Positions 10,498-20,719 of a stretch of DNA of 64,000 nucleotides are shown here, piece by piece. Both the position numbers and the translations under genes were made by a program. Source of the DNA: Anisus vortex (taxonomy: Eukaryota > Mollusca > Gastropoda > Planorbidae); contig OX421507.1 of assembly GCA_949126835.1 (NCBI GenBank), forward strand, positions 6,608,605-6,672,604, given 5' to 3'. The notes beneath the pieces are model-generated. The model made no database searches. It saw nothing but the letters and a program-made list of their open reading frames with translations, and was not told the origin of the DNA. Positions within the stretch are counted from its first letter, which is position 1. The number at the start of each line of letters is the position of its first letter.

Positions 10498-11433
10498 AAT
10501 ATCTTATTTAACGCATTAGTACTACTTGGCGTAAATCTTCTTGCTTGATTCTCATATCATAAAGAAATTATAGTTTTCTACCAACGTAATGTTAAGACTT
10601 GTTAGTTGTCAGCATTCAACTTATAGTCAAGAGTTTTGAAAAGACATTCTTTATCAGCCATGGATTCAATTTACAATCGCTGGAACTTAGCTCTTTATCA
10701 TACACTGTGATGATTAATAGCTAATATTAGTGTGTGTAATTCTCATTTTTTTTATTTGTTTATCATTGGACTTGGGCTAAACAATTTAGAGAAGTTTTAT
10801 ACTATTGAAATTAATAAAATATTTATATATTTGTGTAAATAAAGCCTACTATTTTGCTATAATCCAAAATATGATAAAACGATAGATAGTTTAAAAATAA
10901 CAACGGATCCAAACTACGTTCACATTATGATCTATAGACCTATAAATGAATTACAGAACTAGGACTGTCTTTCTCTCACACATACAGACAAGACACACAT
11001 ACAATACAAACTGTTACGTTGACTGCACTAAAAGGTAAACAGAACATAATACTGGATGTGAATCTCACACAGAATTCCAGACAGTTAACGCACACGTTAA
11101 ACAACAACTACAACAACAGCAATATTGTCACAGCTATAATACCAAGGTTTTAATAGAAATGTCGATATAGAAACCGACCCAGCGAGTCGTTGTCCTAGCA
11201 ACTGCATAACTTTCCGTCTCATCAATGGTCTTCGGTGTACATAACATTTGAAATGTTAAATGTAGGCGTACATTGTACTATAATGAAAGCTGAAATATAT
11301 ATGTATATTTCACCAGAGTATTGGTAGATATACATATATCAGAAATATAAGGGTGGCGTTGACAGGAATGGGAGTAGGAAAATAAGGCAAGAAATATTAC
11401 ACAGTGGGGGAAGGGGAATAGTATACAGTAAGG
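10498..11433. other. No recognised gene or repeat
   Basis: AT-rich, with no open frame of note and no recognised homology. Confidence 0.5.
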
Positions 11434-12056
11434 GGGTGGGGCAATAGTACAAGTTGGGGAGAAATAGTGGGGCAATAGTACAAGTTGGGGAGAAATAGTG
11501 GGGCAATAGTATAAGTTGGGGAGAAATAGTGGGGCAATAGTACAAGTTGGGGAGAAATAGTGGGGCAATAGTACAAGTTGGGGAGAAATAGTGAGGCAAT
11601 AGTACAAGTTGGGGAGAAATAGTGGGGCAATAGTACAAGTTGGGGAGAAATAGTGGGGCAATAGTAAAAGGTGGGGATAAATAGTGGGGCAATAGTACAA
11701 GGTAGGGAGAAATAGTGGGGCAATAGTGCAAGTTGGGGAGAAATAGTGGGGCAATAGTACAAGTTGGGGAGAAATAGTGGGGCAATAGTACAAGTTGGGG
11801 AGAAATAGTGGGGCAATAGTACAAGTTGGGGAGAAATAGTGGGGCAATAGTACAAGTTGGGGAGAAATAGTGGGGCAATAGTACAAGGTGGTGAGAAATA
11901 GTGGGGCAATAGTGCAAGGTGGTGAGAAATAGTGGGGCAATAGTGCAAGGTGGGGAGAAATAGTGGGGCAATAGTGCAAGGTGGGGAGAAATAGTGGGGC
12001 AATAGTGCAAGGTGGGGAGAAATAGTGGGGCAATAGTGCAAGGTGGGGAGAAATAT
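11434..12056. repeat. 31 bp G-rich tandem array, about 20 copies
   Basis: Unit 'caagttggggagaaatag' + 'tggggcaatagta' (31 bp). Each unit carries two GGGG runs on the plus strand. Variants cluster: 'aaggtggggag' units sit toward the right end and 'aagttggggag' units in the middle. The unit is not a multiple of three, so the three minus-strand frames carry the same 31-residue pattern in different phases. The long Pro/Tyr/Leu open frames are artefacts. Confidence 0.97.
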
Positions 12057-13230
12057 TTCGGGGATGTGGGAAGGGGGATAAAGGGTAGGAAAAGGCCTAC
12101 ATAGTAAATATCTAAAAAATATTTATATAATTTAGCCAAAGGTACAATAATGTGAATATGCTAACCAAAATTTTAAGTCCATTCATTATATTTCCGTTGT
12201 TAAATATTACTATAATTTCTAAATATATACGCCCAGGGTTGCATGCACGGACGAACGGGCCCTGTATATGCATATTATTTATAAATTAATATCAAAGAAA
12301 GGAGCAAGGAAGGACATTTGTGTCATGTACCTCTCCCGTCACACACCACTCTCCATCCGTGGCTACGCCTATGGAAAAAAACTACATTGTAAACATATGT
12401 GAGCCATGTTTTTCAATTTTAAAAATACACTTCCACTCACTCTACATATTTTAAGGGGCCGCCTAAGCTTTTTGTTTGTTTAGAAGTGAAAAGATATTAA
12501 CGTTTAAAAAACTCAGCCTCCCTACCGCTCTCTCTCTCTCCCTCCTTCGCTCACTCCCGCCCTCCCGATCTTCCCTACCTCCCCAATCCAACAACACATG
12601 ATCTTAGAATTTGCTGTTACCAAAAAGCTCGGGGTCTCGGGGAAAATCCTCAACTAATGAGGAGGACAATGGAGGGAAGATAATCGTCGAGTGATGGATG
12701 GATGGCTTCGGACGCCGAGGCCAATTTCTCCGGAGCTGTTTGGTGAAAGGATCCATAGCCCGCCGTCAAGTAATGAAGAATTATCTCCAGACTATAGCCC
12801 GATCTCGCAGAAACAACAAACAAAAAAATTTACAAAACCCCTCAAAAAATAAAAGGGAAGGCGTCAGAAGACTCCCACAGTTTGATATGATGACGCAAGA
12901 CGCGCGGGAGGTTAAAATACTTCCTTGTAGATGTCAGTTTTTATTAACAAACCGTTTGACGTCTGAATAACTTTTTTTTGAATTTAGAAATTTCACCCCC
13001 AAAAAACACTGATTTAGAATTTCGTTGACAATCTTTCGGAAAAACTTTCTAAAAAGAGTAATAGTAATAGTTCCCGAAAATCCCTGAAGTATTCTTTCCA
13101 CGCAAGATTTTGTCGAACACCATACAGTAAAAAGATTTTCAAAAATGTACAAAGCACTTGGGTATAAAAGAGATTTTCAAAAGCTCGTTAATGGAGTCAC
13201 TCTTCGTATAGTTAACTCTTTACACAGCCC
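12057..13230. other. No recognised gene
   Basis: A degraded TIR-element end may lie near 12350-12375 ('ggctacgcctatgg'). A 90-codon open frame at 12698-12970 has no recognisable domain. Confidence 0.4.
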
Positions 13231-13330
13231 ACTCTTCATACAGTTAACACTAGACATGGTTAACTCTTCATACAGTTAACACAAGACATGGTTAACTCTT
13301 CATACAGTTAACACAAGACATGGTTTACAT
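13231..13330. repeat. 32 bp tandem repeat, about 3 copies
   Basis: Unit built from 'ctcttcatacagttaacac' plus 'aagacatggttaa'. Degenerate half-copies occur just upstream from about 13198. Confidence 0.85.
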
Positions 13331-14483
13331 CTTCATCTAATCCTGTTAACTTTCCAAAGTTCAGGACGTGCAGTAATACCGCGAGGAGCCTATTTCATAT
13401 CAAGTGTTCTCATGGTGGAGCGAAACATGGGCTGTTAGACTGTTAGACCCAGTCAGGAAGCAGTTAAGGACTATTAAGATTCGGTCACTTTCAACAGCTT
13501 TGTACACACACCAAAAGTATTATAAGAGAACGCAAAAGAAAATTTAAAAAAATACGACGAAAGACGCACAAAAGCATATTTTGTAATGAAACGTACTCAT
13601 ATAACGCTTTTAAAACGCACGATTTCAATGGGTATTGCTAGATGTAAAGATTCAATGGTGACGCTTCATTTGGAGAGTTCTTTTCTCCCATCGACAAGAC
13701 TTCGATTGGTTACTAAAATCCTTGTCCTCAAAAAATTTAAGCATTAAGATATTAAAAGCATATTTCATTCAAATCCAGGACTTTTTTTCATGATTATTAT
13801 TATATTTCAAGAGAGATTTTAGGTGGAATTCATGCAGTAAATAGTCTAGAGTATAGATCACATGATATTGATGACTGTTATTTGTTACGTTTAATGTGTC
13901 AAGAAGAACCAATGGTTTGAAGAGTATAATTTTTTTTTATTGACGATGATTGGCTGAATGGATACTAATGGCTGAACTAGTGTTTGATGTTAGATCGTTA
14001 TTTAAAAGTTTTATTTTATATTTTAAAGGTTTTTGTGGAATAGAGTAATAAACACGCTGCTAAGGGGAACATATAATGAAGGCATCTTCAAAATACTAAA
14101 CGATCCGATTTTATGATGGAAGGTATTTTTTTTTCAAAACCTCTTTCTCTTTTTCTTTCGTTTTTTTTGTGTGTTTAAAATAATGCAACAAACAGGTTTC
14201 CATTAAGCATTGATACAGTTCAAGAACCGGTTATCGCTTACCGGTTACGGGGCCGGCTTTAAACCACCGCTGGATACAGTGTTTAGTTTAGGGTTATATT
14301 TATAGCTTTAGAGGATGTTCATTCATAGACATTGGTTTCATGGTAAAGATGACCCCAAGTTTCATTTAAAGCGGATGCTTGCTTTACAGCGGTTACATCT
14401 TATTGAGCATAAGTGTATCATCATAATGTACATTTCTTCTTTAACAAAGTCTTGTATAAAATATACACACTGTACACTCAGGC
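13331..14483. other. No recognised gene or repeat
   Basis: AT-rich, with some poly-T runs. Nothing identified. Confidence 0.45.
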
Positions 14484-14603
14484 CTAGAGGCAGGGCGTTC
14501 GGCTGGCGTACAAAAGATTCTGAGTTCGATTCCTGGTGAAGGCTAGGATTTGTTTGCGGGTCGTAAGGTCAAGTCGGCTGGGCATTGTACTGGTATGTCT
14601 TGG
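14484..14603 (+). mobile_element. tRNA-derived SINE, family 1, internally deleted
   Basis: Head 'ggcgttcggctggcgtac', B-box 'agttcgattcctgg', 'tgaaggctaggatttg', then a jump to 'gtcggctgggcattgtactgg'. The 'gagggtgtccc..cagctctgatggg..' middle part is missing. Confidence 0.8.
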
Positions 14604-14673
14604 CCAACGAGATTTTTTGAATTAAAAAAAAAAAATGCCTAGATTAGACCTGCATGACAAAGTTGACCAAATA

Positions 14674-15141
<468 letters not shown>

Positions 15142-15148
<7 letters not shown>

Positions 15149-16325
15149 TCAGACTTTATGTTAAATATATGACAAATTAAACCTTTTATCGACTAACACA
15201 TTTCTAATAGTAGTATTTGTTGTTTTGTATATTTATTTTTACAATTTCTTTTTTAATTGTCTGACGCCGATGGGACGTCTTTGGTGGTTAGGGGTTACAT
15301 AACCTATGTAGTCCATGCGGCCTCTTCAGTCGTTAAGTTTAGCGAACCAGTAACGTCTCAGTGACGTCCCTTGGTAACTAATCGTTATTGGTTAAGTAAA
15401 CTAATATAAATGTAACACAATACTTTCTAGGAAAACCTTTTTATACACTTTGATGGCTTGTTAACATTTAACTTCATTATTATTTTTTTTAATGTATTCC
15501 GAGATTATAGCTCTAGAATACCGTCTCAAAGTTCCAAACAATATCTAGATTTAGCCCTTATTCATTAATCACACAGTCACAGAAATATAAAACAACTTTG
15601 AGCTCTAATGAGCTCAAATTAAATCTAAATTTGGCCCCAGAAAAAAATTGTATATCTTTGACTATTTCCGTCCTAATCATTGCTAGCGTATTGTCAAAAA
15701 CAAATGCACGGTTTTGTTCTATAGAAAAGTCGTGCTAGAAGCAACCGTGCAATTAACAAACTCTTCATTAGCTATTAACTTGGTACTTTTAGCTTTTTAA
15801 GTGTTCTCATCCTTGTTTTATCAAGACTTCGTCGTTCTCCTTTTAACTATCAGTTGGGCGAGCACAGTTCAACTCTTATTATTGTAACTCAAATATAAAA
15901 AAACAAAGAAACGCTACAGCTATAAATACACACAAGAGAGAGAGATATAACTGATATAGGAATGGTCTGTCCTGTCAAGTCTGATGCAGGGGGCTAGCAT
16001 CGACCTAACAGTAATTGCTGCTCCCTCAGGGAGGCCCCCACAGATCACGGCACACACCCAGGACCCAGACGGATGCTGAAGGCGGTTTGGGTTTTCAAGA
16101 CATCAGGAAATGTGGAGTGACACCACGTGTCTAAGTACCGGACTTTCAACTGTCTTGGAACCCTGCCCTCGCTTCTTCCTCCCGCCGCGGGCTCTTAATA
16201 AACACGAATCTCCAACATGGAGAAGTTTTTAAAGACTTTCGTACTGTTATTTATAATGTAGCTTTTACAATGAATCCAATGCTTCTTATGTAGGTGTATG
16301 TATCACAAACCTACTAGTTGTTATA
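15142..16325. other. No recognised gene; one GC-richer patch
   Basis: 15958-16215 is noticeably richer in G+C than its surroundings ('ggggctagcatcgacctaac', 'cctcccgccgcgggctc'). No open frame or known repeat was recognised in it. The rest is AT-rich. Confidence 0.4.
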
Positions 16326-16535
16326 CCCGTGGTTAGTACAGCGGACTGTCAACAGGACGACATGGGTTCTAGCATATCGGTATCCGGGCATGAAAAGGGT
16401 TGCATGAACACACCAGGGAAAACCAGTAACTTGGTACCTAAAACACAAATCAAAATGTAAGACTAGACTTAGACCACGGATGAGCGTAGGACGCAATAAT
16501 CTTCTTTATAGAATGTGTGTCTGATATATATAAGA
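16318..16535 (+). mobile_element. tRNA-like head joined to family B tail (possible SINE)
   Basis: 16324-16375 reads like a worn tRNA: 'cccgtggttagtacagcgg', 'actgtcaac' (anticodon-loop-like, resembling tRNA-Asp) and 'catgggttctagc' (B-box-like). The family B tail follows directly: 'gggttgcatgaacacaccag', 'cggatgagcgtaggacgcaa' and 'atataagataata'. Either a SINE that borrowed the family B 3' end, or two unrelated scraps side by side. Confidence 0.5.
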
Positions 16536-17003
16536 TAATATAGCCTTACCCGCCGTCCAATACCTGTCGCGCTGCAGGAGAATTAAAAACCAAAGGCGTA
16601 ATTATCTTCAATCTACAAGGAAAGTCTGAATTTAGTGTTATAAAGTAAATATATTAAAAAAAACAAAAAACAAAGTACATGTGAAGAATTTGACGAGGTT
16701 GGGAACGACTTAAAGTGTAATATAAAGTATTAGTCTTTGATTAAACCTGTGGTAGTAAATTATAGTTGCAGACGATACTTTAATTTAGTAACCGGAAATG
16801 AAACTTTGAAATTTGACGGATGTAACCAACACCATTAGACGTTACGTCATTGGCTAAAGATGATGATATGTAAAACATATCGTTAGCAGCAAGCTGACTT
16901 AAATGTACTTAGACCGTTATACAAAAAATAGGAGATGTCAAAAGTTATTTGTAGCCATTTAAAGATTATGATAATTAATGACAATTATCTCGGAATGTCG
17001 CGG

Positions 17004-17082
17004 CATTCAAAACATAACATTCAAAACATAACATTCAAAACATAACATTCAAAACATAACATTCAAAACATAACATTCAAAA
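17004..17082. repeat. 14 bp tandem repeat, about 5.6 copies
   Basis: Unit 'cattcaaaacataa', essentially perfect. A family B tail fragment follows directly. Confidence 0.95.
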
Positions 17083-17087
17083 CCCTA

Positions 17088-17172
17088 ATGAAAATGCCAG
17101 ACTAGGCCCAGAACCACATATAAGCGTAGGAAGCAATAATCTTCTGTATAGAAGAAGCTTCTGTAACAAATA
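17088..17172 (+). mobile_element. Family B tail fragment
   Basis: 'aatgccagactaggccca', 'taagcgtaggaagcaataat', 'gaagaagcttctgtaaca'. Only the last ~85 bases of the family. Confidence 0.7.
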
Positions 17173-17179
17173 CGATAAT

Positions 17180-17720
17180 GATAATAATAATTATATTTAT
17201 ATAGCGCTGCCAACAAACATAATGTAAGTTCAGAGCGCATTTAACATTGAGTAACAAACGACTAGAAACACATATAATTTTATAGGCTAAAATATAAAGC
17301 TAGTTAATAATTAAAAACTTTACAAACATAGGACAAAGCAAATAAATGTAAAGCATTAACCGACTTAATATATAAGTAAAACAGTAGGGCTCTTAAAAAA
17401 AAGTTGAACGAAGGTAAATATTTAAAATAATGTGTTTCAAGTTTTTTTTTTAAAGTAACAATAGAACTTATTCGCCTGAGTTGGATGGGAAGTAGATTCC
17501 ATACTTTCGCGCCAGATATTGAGAAGGCTCCCAGGCCAACGGTCGTTAGATATAAGATAAGAGACTGTATCTTTTGAGTTTATAGAAAACTCAGCGCGTC
17601 TATAGACTATTCTCAAAGTTTACAAAACGAGGCCCATAAGGTTACGATAAAGAGGTGCGTGACGCTTCCAGTTACTGTGTAACTTGAATAAAACGTCTCG
17701 GCTACTACGGCAAGATGCCG
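17180..17720 (-). mobile_element. LINE/SINE 3' region with GCGC-hairpin tail
   Basis: Begins with (TAA)n, then 'tatagcgctgccaacaaaca' and 'gtaagttcagagcgcattt'. Reversed, this is an L2/CR1-style tail. The same order of motifs continues at 48316-48540 ('ctttacaaacataggac' / 'cttcacaaacatgggac', then 'caaagcaaataaatg'), so the two are copies of one element. The inner part here includes 'gttggatgggaagtagattcc' style text (17484-17505), a motif common in marine-invertebrate repeats. Confidence 0.65.
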
Positions 17721-17763
17721 TCCCTGCTCGAAAATGCTTCGAGCTATTCACCCTTTGGTTTTC

Positions 17764-17868
17764 TTTTAATGCCCACCTGCCAATGCCCACCTTTTAATGC
17801 CCACCTGCCAATGCCCACCTTTTAATGTCCACCTGCCAATGCCCACCTTTTTTTAATGCCCACCTGCC
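17764..17868. repeat. 28 bp tandem repeat
   Basis: Alternating 'aatgcccacctgcc' and 'aatgcccacctttt', about 3.5 copies of a 28 bp unit, itself a diverged dimer of 14. Confidence 0.9.
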
Positions 17869-18159
17869 AATCCGGCTAGTCTAAAATAAAGTGACTGATG
17901 ATCTATCTCGCTTGCCAAATAGAGCAACGGTTATGTCTGTCACGGAGTTAAACTGTGTCAAGGAAGTTATACATTTGATGGCCAGCAGATTGGGCATGTA
18001 AGTTTTTTTTAATTAATCTCGTCTTTATTAATTTCTTGTGCGTAACGGGCCTGTGATCAACGAATCTATGTCTCGTTTAGTGACAGTGTGCATTGACGCA
18101 CACGCCTCGTGAATTGACAGAGACGGTGGAGTCAACAGTCGCCAGCCGAACATCGACTT

Positions 18160-18476
18160 CTACAACTGTCATCTGTCAAACATTGACAATTACCTGCAAC
18201 AAAAACACAGTCTCTCCTGTGTCAAGCATTTTACTGTCACCTTCCAAAAGGTTGAAAATCAACTGTCAAACGTTGACCATAAACCGCCAAACGCTTGATT
18301 GATACCCGTGAAACGCTGAGCATCACCTATCAAATTGAGACCAACAGTGTTGAACACCTGTCAAAACATGAACATCGCCTGGCAATCCCTATAGATCATT
18401 ACCTATCAAACGTCGACCATCGCACTCCCCCCAACAACTATCATTACCTTTCAAACACTCACCGAGACTGTCATTA
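18160..18476. repeat. Highly degenerate minisatellite (~20-24 bp)
   Basis: Variants of 'ctgtcaaacgttgaccat' recur irregularly: 'ctgtcaaacattgacaatta', 'ctgtcaaacgttgaccataa', 'cctatcaaattgagacca', 'ctgtcaaaacatgaacatcg', 'cctatcaaacgtcgaccatc' and 'cctttcaaacactcaccg'. The open frames across it are by-products. Confidence 0.65.
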
Positions 18477-18479
18477 GTT

Positions 18480-19370
18480 AATATTATCCAGACCCTGAAT
18501 AATAAATGAAGCAAATGGCACCCACCATTGGCCCACCATTAGTAAATAGCCAGTCAGGCGGTATTACACTTGTCCAACCATACCTGTCACACCAGACGTG
18601 CTGATAAAACCGCCCACCAACGCGAAAGCCGCGCTCAAACTAATACGTGGACTATTTCTTTTTTATTTTTTGTATTTTTCCCCTTCTATCAAAGGCTCCT
18701 GGGTAGGAAAGGGACAATCACGAGCAATTGTCAATATTACTGCGCGACACGTAAGCCGGCCCGTGCGTTACAGGCAAAGTCCCTTCACAAGCTTTTAACG
18801 GTTCGCCGCGGTACGTGGGGGAATGGGTGGGGGAGGGGCGGGGGGAGCCAACATGTACGTGTGTTTATCTTTCATCAATGCGGGTCGGCCACAATTATCC
18901 CACTAGTCTTTCCTTCTTCTCTTTTTAATCATTTTTTTAAAATATATTTTATTATTTTAATGATAGAACGAATAACCGATGAAGTTCTGGTTGCTATGTG
19001 GTGGAAAATTGGGAGAGAGTCGGCGGTTCCGAACAGCGTAACTCTCACGTAACTTAGAGTTATATTATTAATTAGTATCGCTCCTTATTTTAAATTCTTC
19101 GTTTCATTGTTTTCTTGGCCTTTATGGCTCTTGTTTTTGGCTGATTTTATGGCTCTTTTGTTATGTTATCTTTAGGTCTTTTTGGCTGGTTTAATGGCTG
19201 GTTCTTTTTGTTTTGTTTCGGCTACGTTTGTACTGTATAAGTCAGCTTATCTAACTATGTTTGGTACAGTCTTTTGCGTATGTTTTCTATACCATAATGG
19301 TTGGTACTCGCAATTACTTTTCAGGCTTATTGACTACAAAGTGCCATATATACATGTAGATGCAGTGCTA
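18480..19370. other. No recognised gene
   Basis: Open frames at 18570-19052 and 19182-19454 have no recognisable domain. Short 'tttatggctctt' repeats lie near 19120-19200. Confidence 0.4.
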
Positions 19371-19372
19371 TT

Positions 19373-19870
19373 ATGTCTGGTACCAAAAATCACTCCAGTA
19401 CCCATGGGCCTCATCGCTGGCGAAGTGTGGAAACCACCAGTGCGATTGCATTAAGAGCACACCGATGGGCTAACGCATGGGACGACAACCCCAGCTACGC
19501 GTCCGAGGTCTCATTGCACCGCATAGAGGCCCCGAGCCTCCGTTGGGAGGAAGCAATGAGCGCAGCCTTATCGCCTCGACCTCGCCCTGGTGCCTGGATG
19601 CCCATACCTACAGTATGGGATTTGTGCTACCGGGTGACATTGCAGATATACGGGCGAGCCACGACGACAATGATCCGAGGGGAATTCCGCAGTGGGGAAA
19701 GAGTAGCGTAGTGCGGTTGGCTGCAAGACAGAACCCTACGTTACACGGCACGACCATTGGCGTATCGTGGGGTGGCTGGCGCCCGGACAGGACCTTGGTG
19801 TGTCCCCCTCCCAGCCAGATCCACCCCTGTACATCGATACGCACTGGAACTAAGTGCCAGAAGAAATTAT
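19373..19870 (+). mobile_element. Family C interspersed repeat
   Basis: Shares with the copies at 30066 and 52441 the sequence of blocks 'ggaggaagcaatg', 'ggtgcctggatgcc', 'gatttgtgctaccgggtgac', 'gcagatatacggg', 'ggggtggctgg' and 'cccggacag'. The block before 19535 is not seen in the others, so the true left end is unclear. Family not assigned to any known class; no RNA polymerase III boxes were seen. Confidence 0.7.
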
Positions 19871-19977
19871 TTTGAGGCATTGTGTCCCCAAAATGAGTTT
19901 AACATGGTCACAAGGTTCACAAATAAATGCAATACTGCAAATGGCGCTTTCATATTAGGCCTATGTTCTGCATAGAA

Positions 19978-20350
19978 CACTTCGTTCTGCCGACTCCTCG
20001 CTTCTGGAGGTGGCCGGTTTCTCTGACGACCATTGGCCTGACAGCCGTCTTAATCTCCATTCCGAAGGTGTGGAATCAACTTCCCATTCAACTCAGGCGA
20101 ACAAGTTCTATTGTTACTTTTAAAAAAGAACTTAAAAATACATTATTTTTACAATATTTATTTATATTCGTTAAATATGTTTTATACCCTTACTGTCTTA
20201 CGTATATGTTAAGTCCGTTAATCATGTTTTTTATTTTTTTTGTCTCATGTTTGTAAAGATTTAAATTATCCATTGGATTTATATTTCTTATTCTAGAGAA
20301 TTATATCCGTGTTCTTAGTTACATTTTGTTTATAGCAGTGCTATAGGACT
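19978..20350 (+). pseudogene. CR1/L2-like LINE: ORF2 C-terminus and 3' UTR
   Basis: 19979 on translates as LRSADSSLLEVAGFSDDHW. After a frameshift near 20060 it reads IPKVWNQLPIQLRRTSSIV and then TFKKELKNTLF to about 20150. The order LRS.DxxLL.V ... W N x LP..LR...S...FKxxLKxxLF is the usual C-terminal tail of CR1/L2/Rex1-type reverse transcriptases. The 3' UTR (20270-20350: 'atatttcttattctagagaa', 'ttatatccgtgttctta', 'tatagcagtgctata') matches the tail at 47995-48100, so both belong to one family. It is a dead, 5'-truncated copy. Confidence 0.8.
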
Positions 20351-20351
20351 A

Positions 20352-20600
20352 GAGATGGGTCGATCACTAAGGAACTGATCGACTGATCCGGGTCTTTCAA
20401 AGGAACAGATCCGAAAACCGATCACTGCCAAAAGACCCGGATCAGTACTGATCCATTCCCGTTCTGCATTTCGATATGTTGGTTTCCATAGTTTACTTAG
20501 GATCCAGATCTGACCCGGATCTGACCCAGGTCTGTACTGATCGGGTCTGATCCGTTCCCGTTCTGCATTTCGATATACTGGTTTCGAATGCGAGTGATCG
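20352..20600. repeat. GATC-rich foldback segment
   Basis: A perfect 14 bp inverted repeat: 'tgatccgggtcttt' (20384-20397) and 'aaagacccggatca' (20431-20444). A direct repeat of about 37 bp follows: 'gatccattcccgttctgca' near 20450 and 'gatccgttcccgttctgca' near 20549. It starts 'tagagatgggtcgatcac', a sequence like some hAT termini. Probably part of a further DNA transposon; the other end was not found. Similar GATCCG text appears at 24190-24222. Confidence 0.5.
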
Positions 20601-20719
20601 CTTTTTTGCGATCAATCATCAATCAAAATAGGCCTATATAATTACCGTGAGTTTGTTTACATAAACAATATTGCTTTTCGTCAATTTAGCCTAAAAGTAG
20701 GCCTATTAGCCTACTAATT

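Noticed and set aside
11278..12139. Three overlapping minus-strand frames of 214-266 codons rich in Tyr, Pro and Leu
   Set aside because: All three carry the same repeat shifted by phase, because the unit is 31 bp. Not a protein family.
19373..19880. Overlapping 90-132 codon frames on both strands
   Set aside because: They lie in family C repeat sequence; the frames are not maintained in the other copies.
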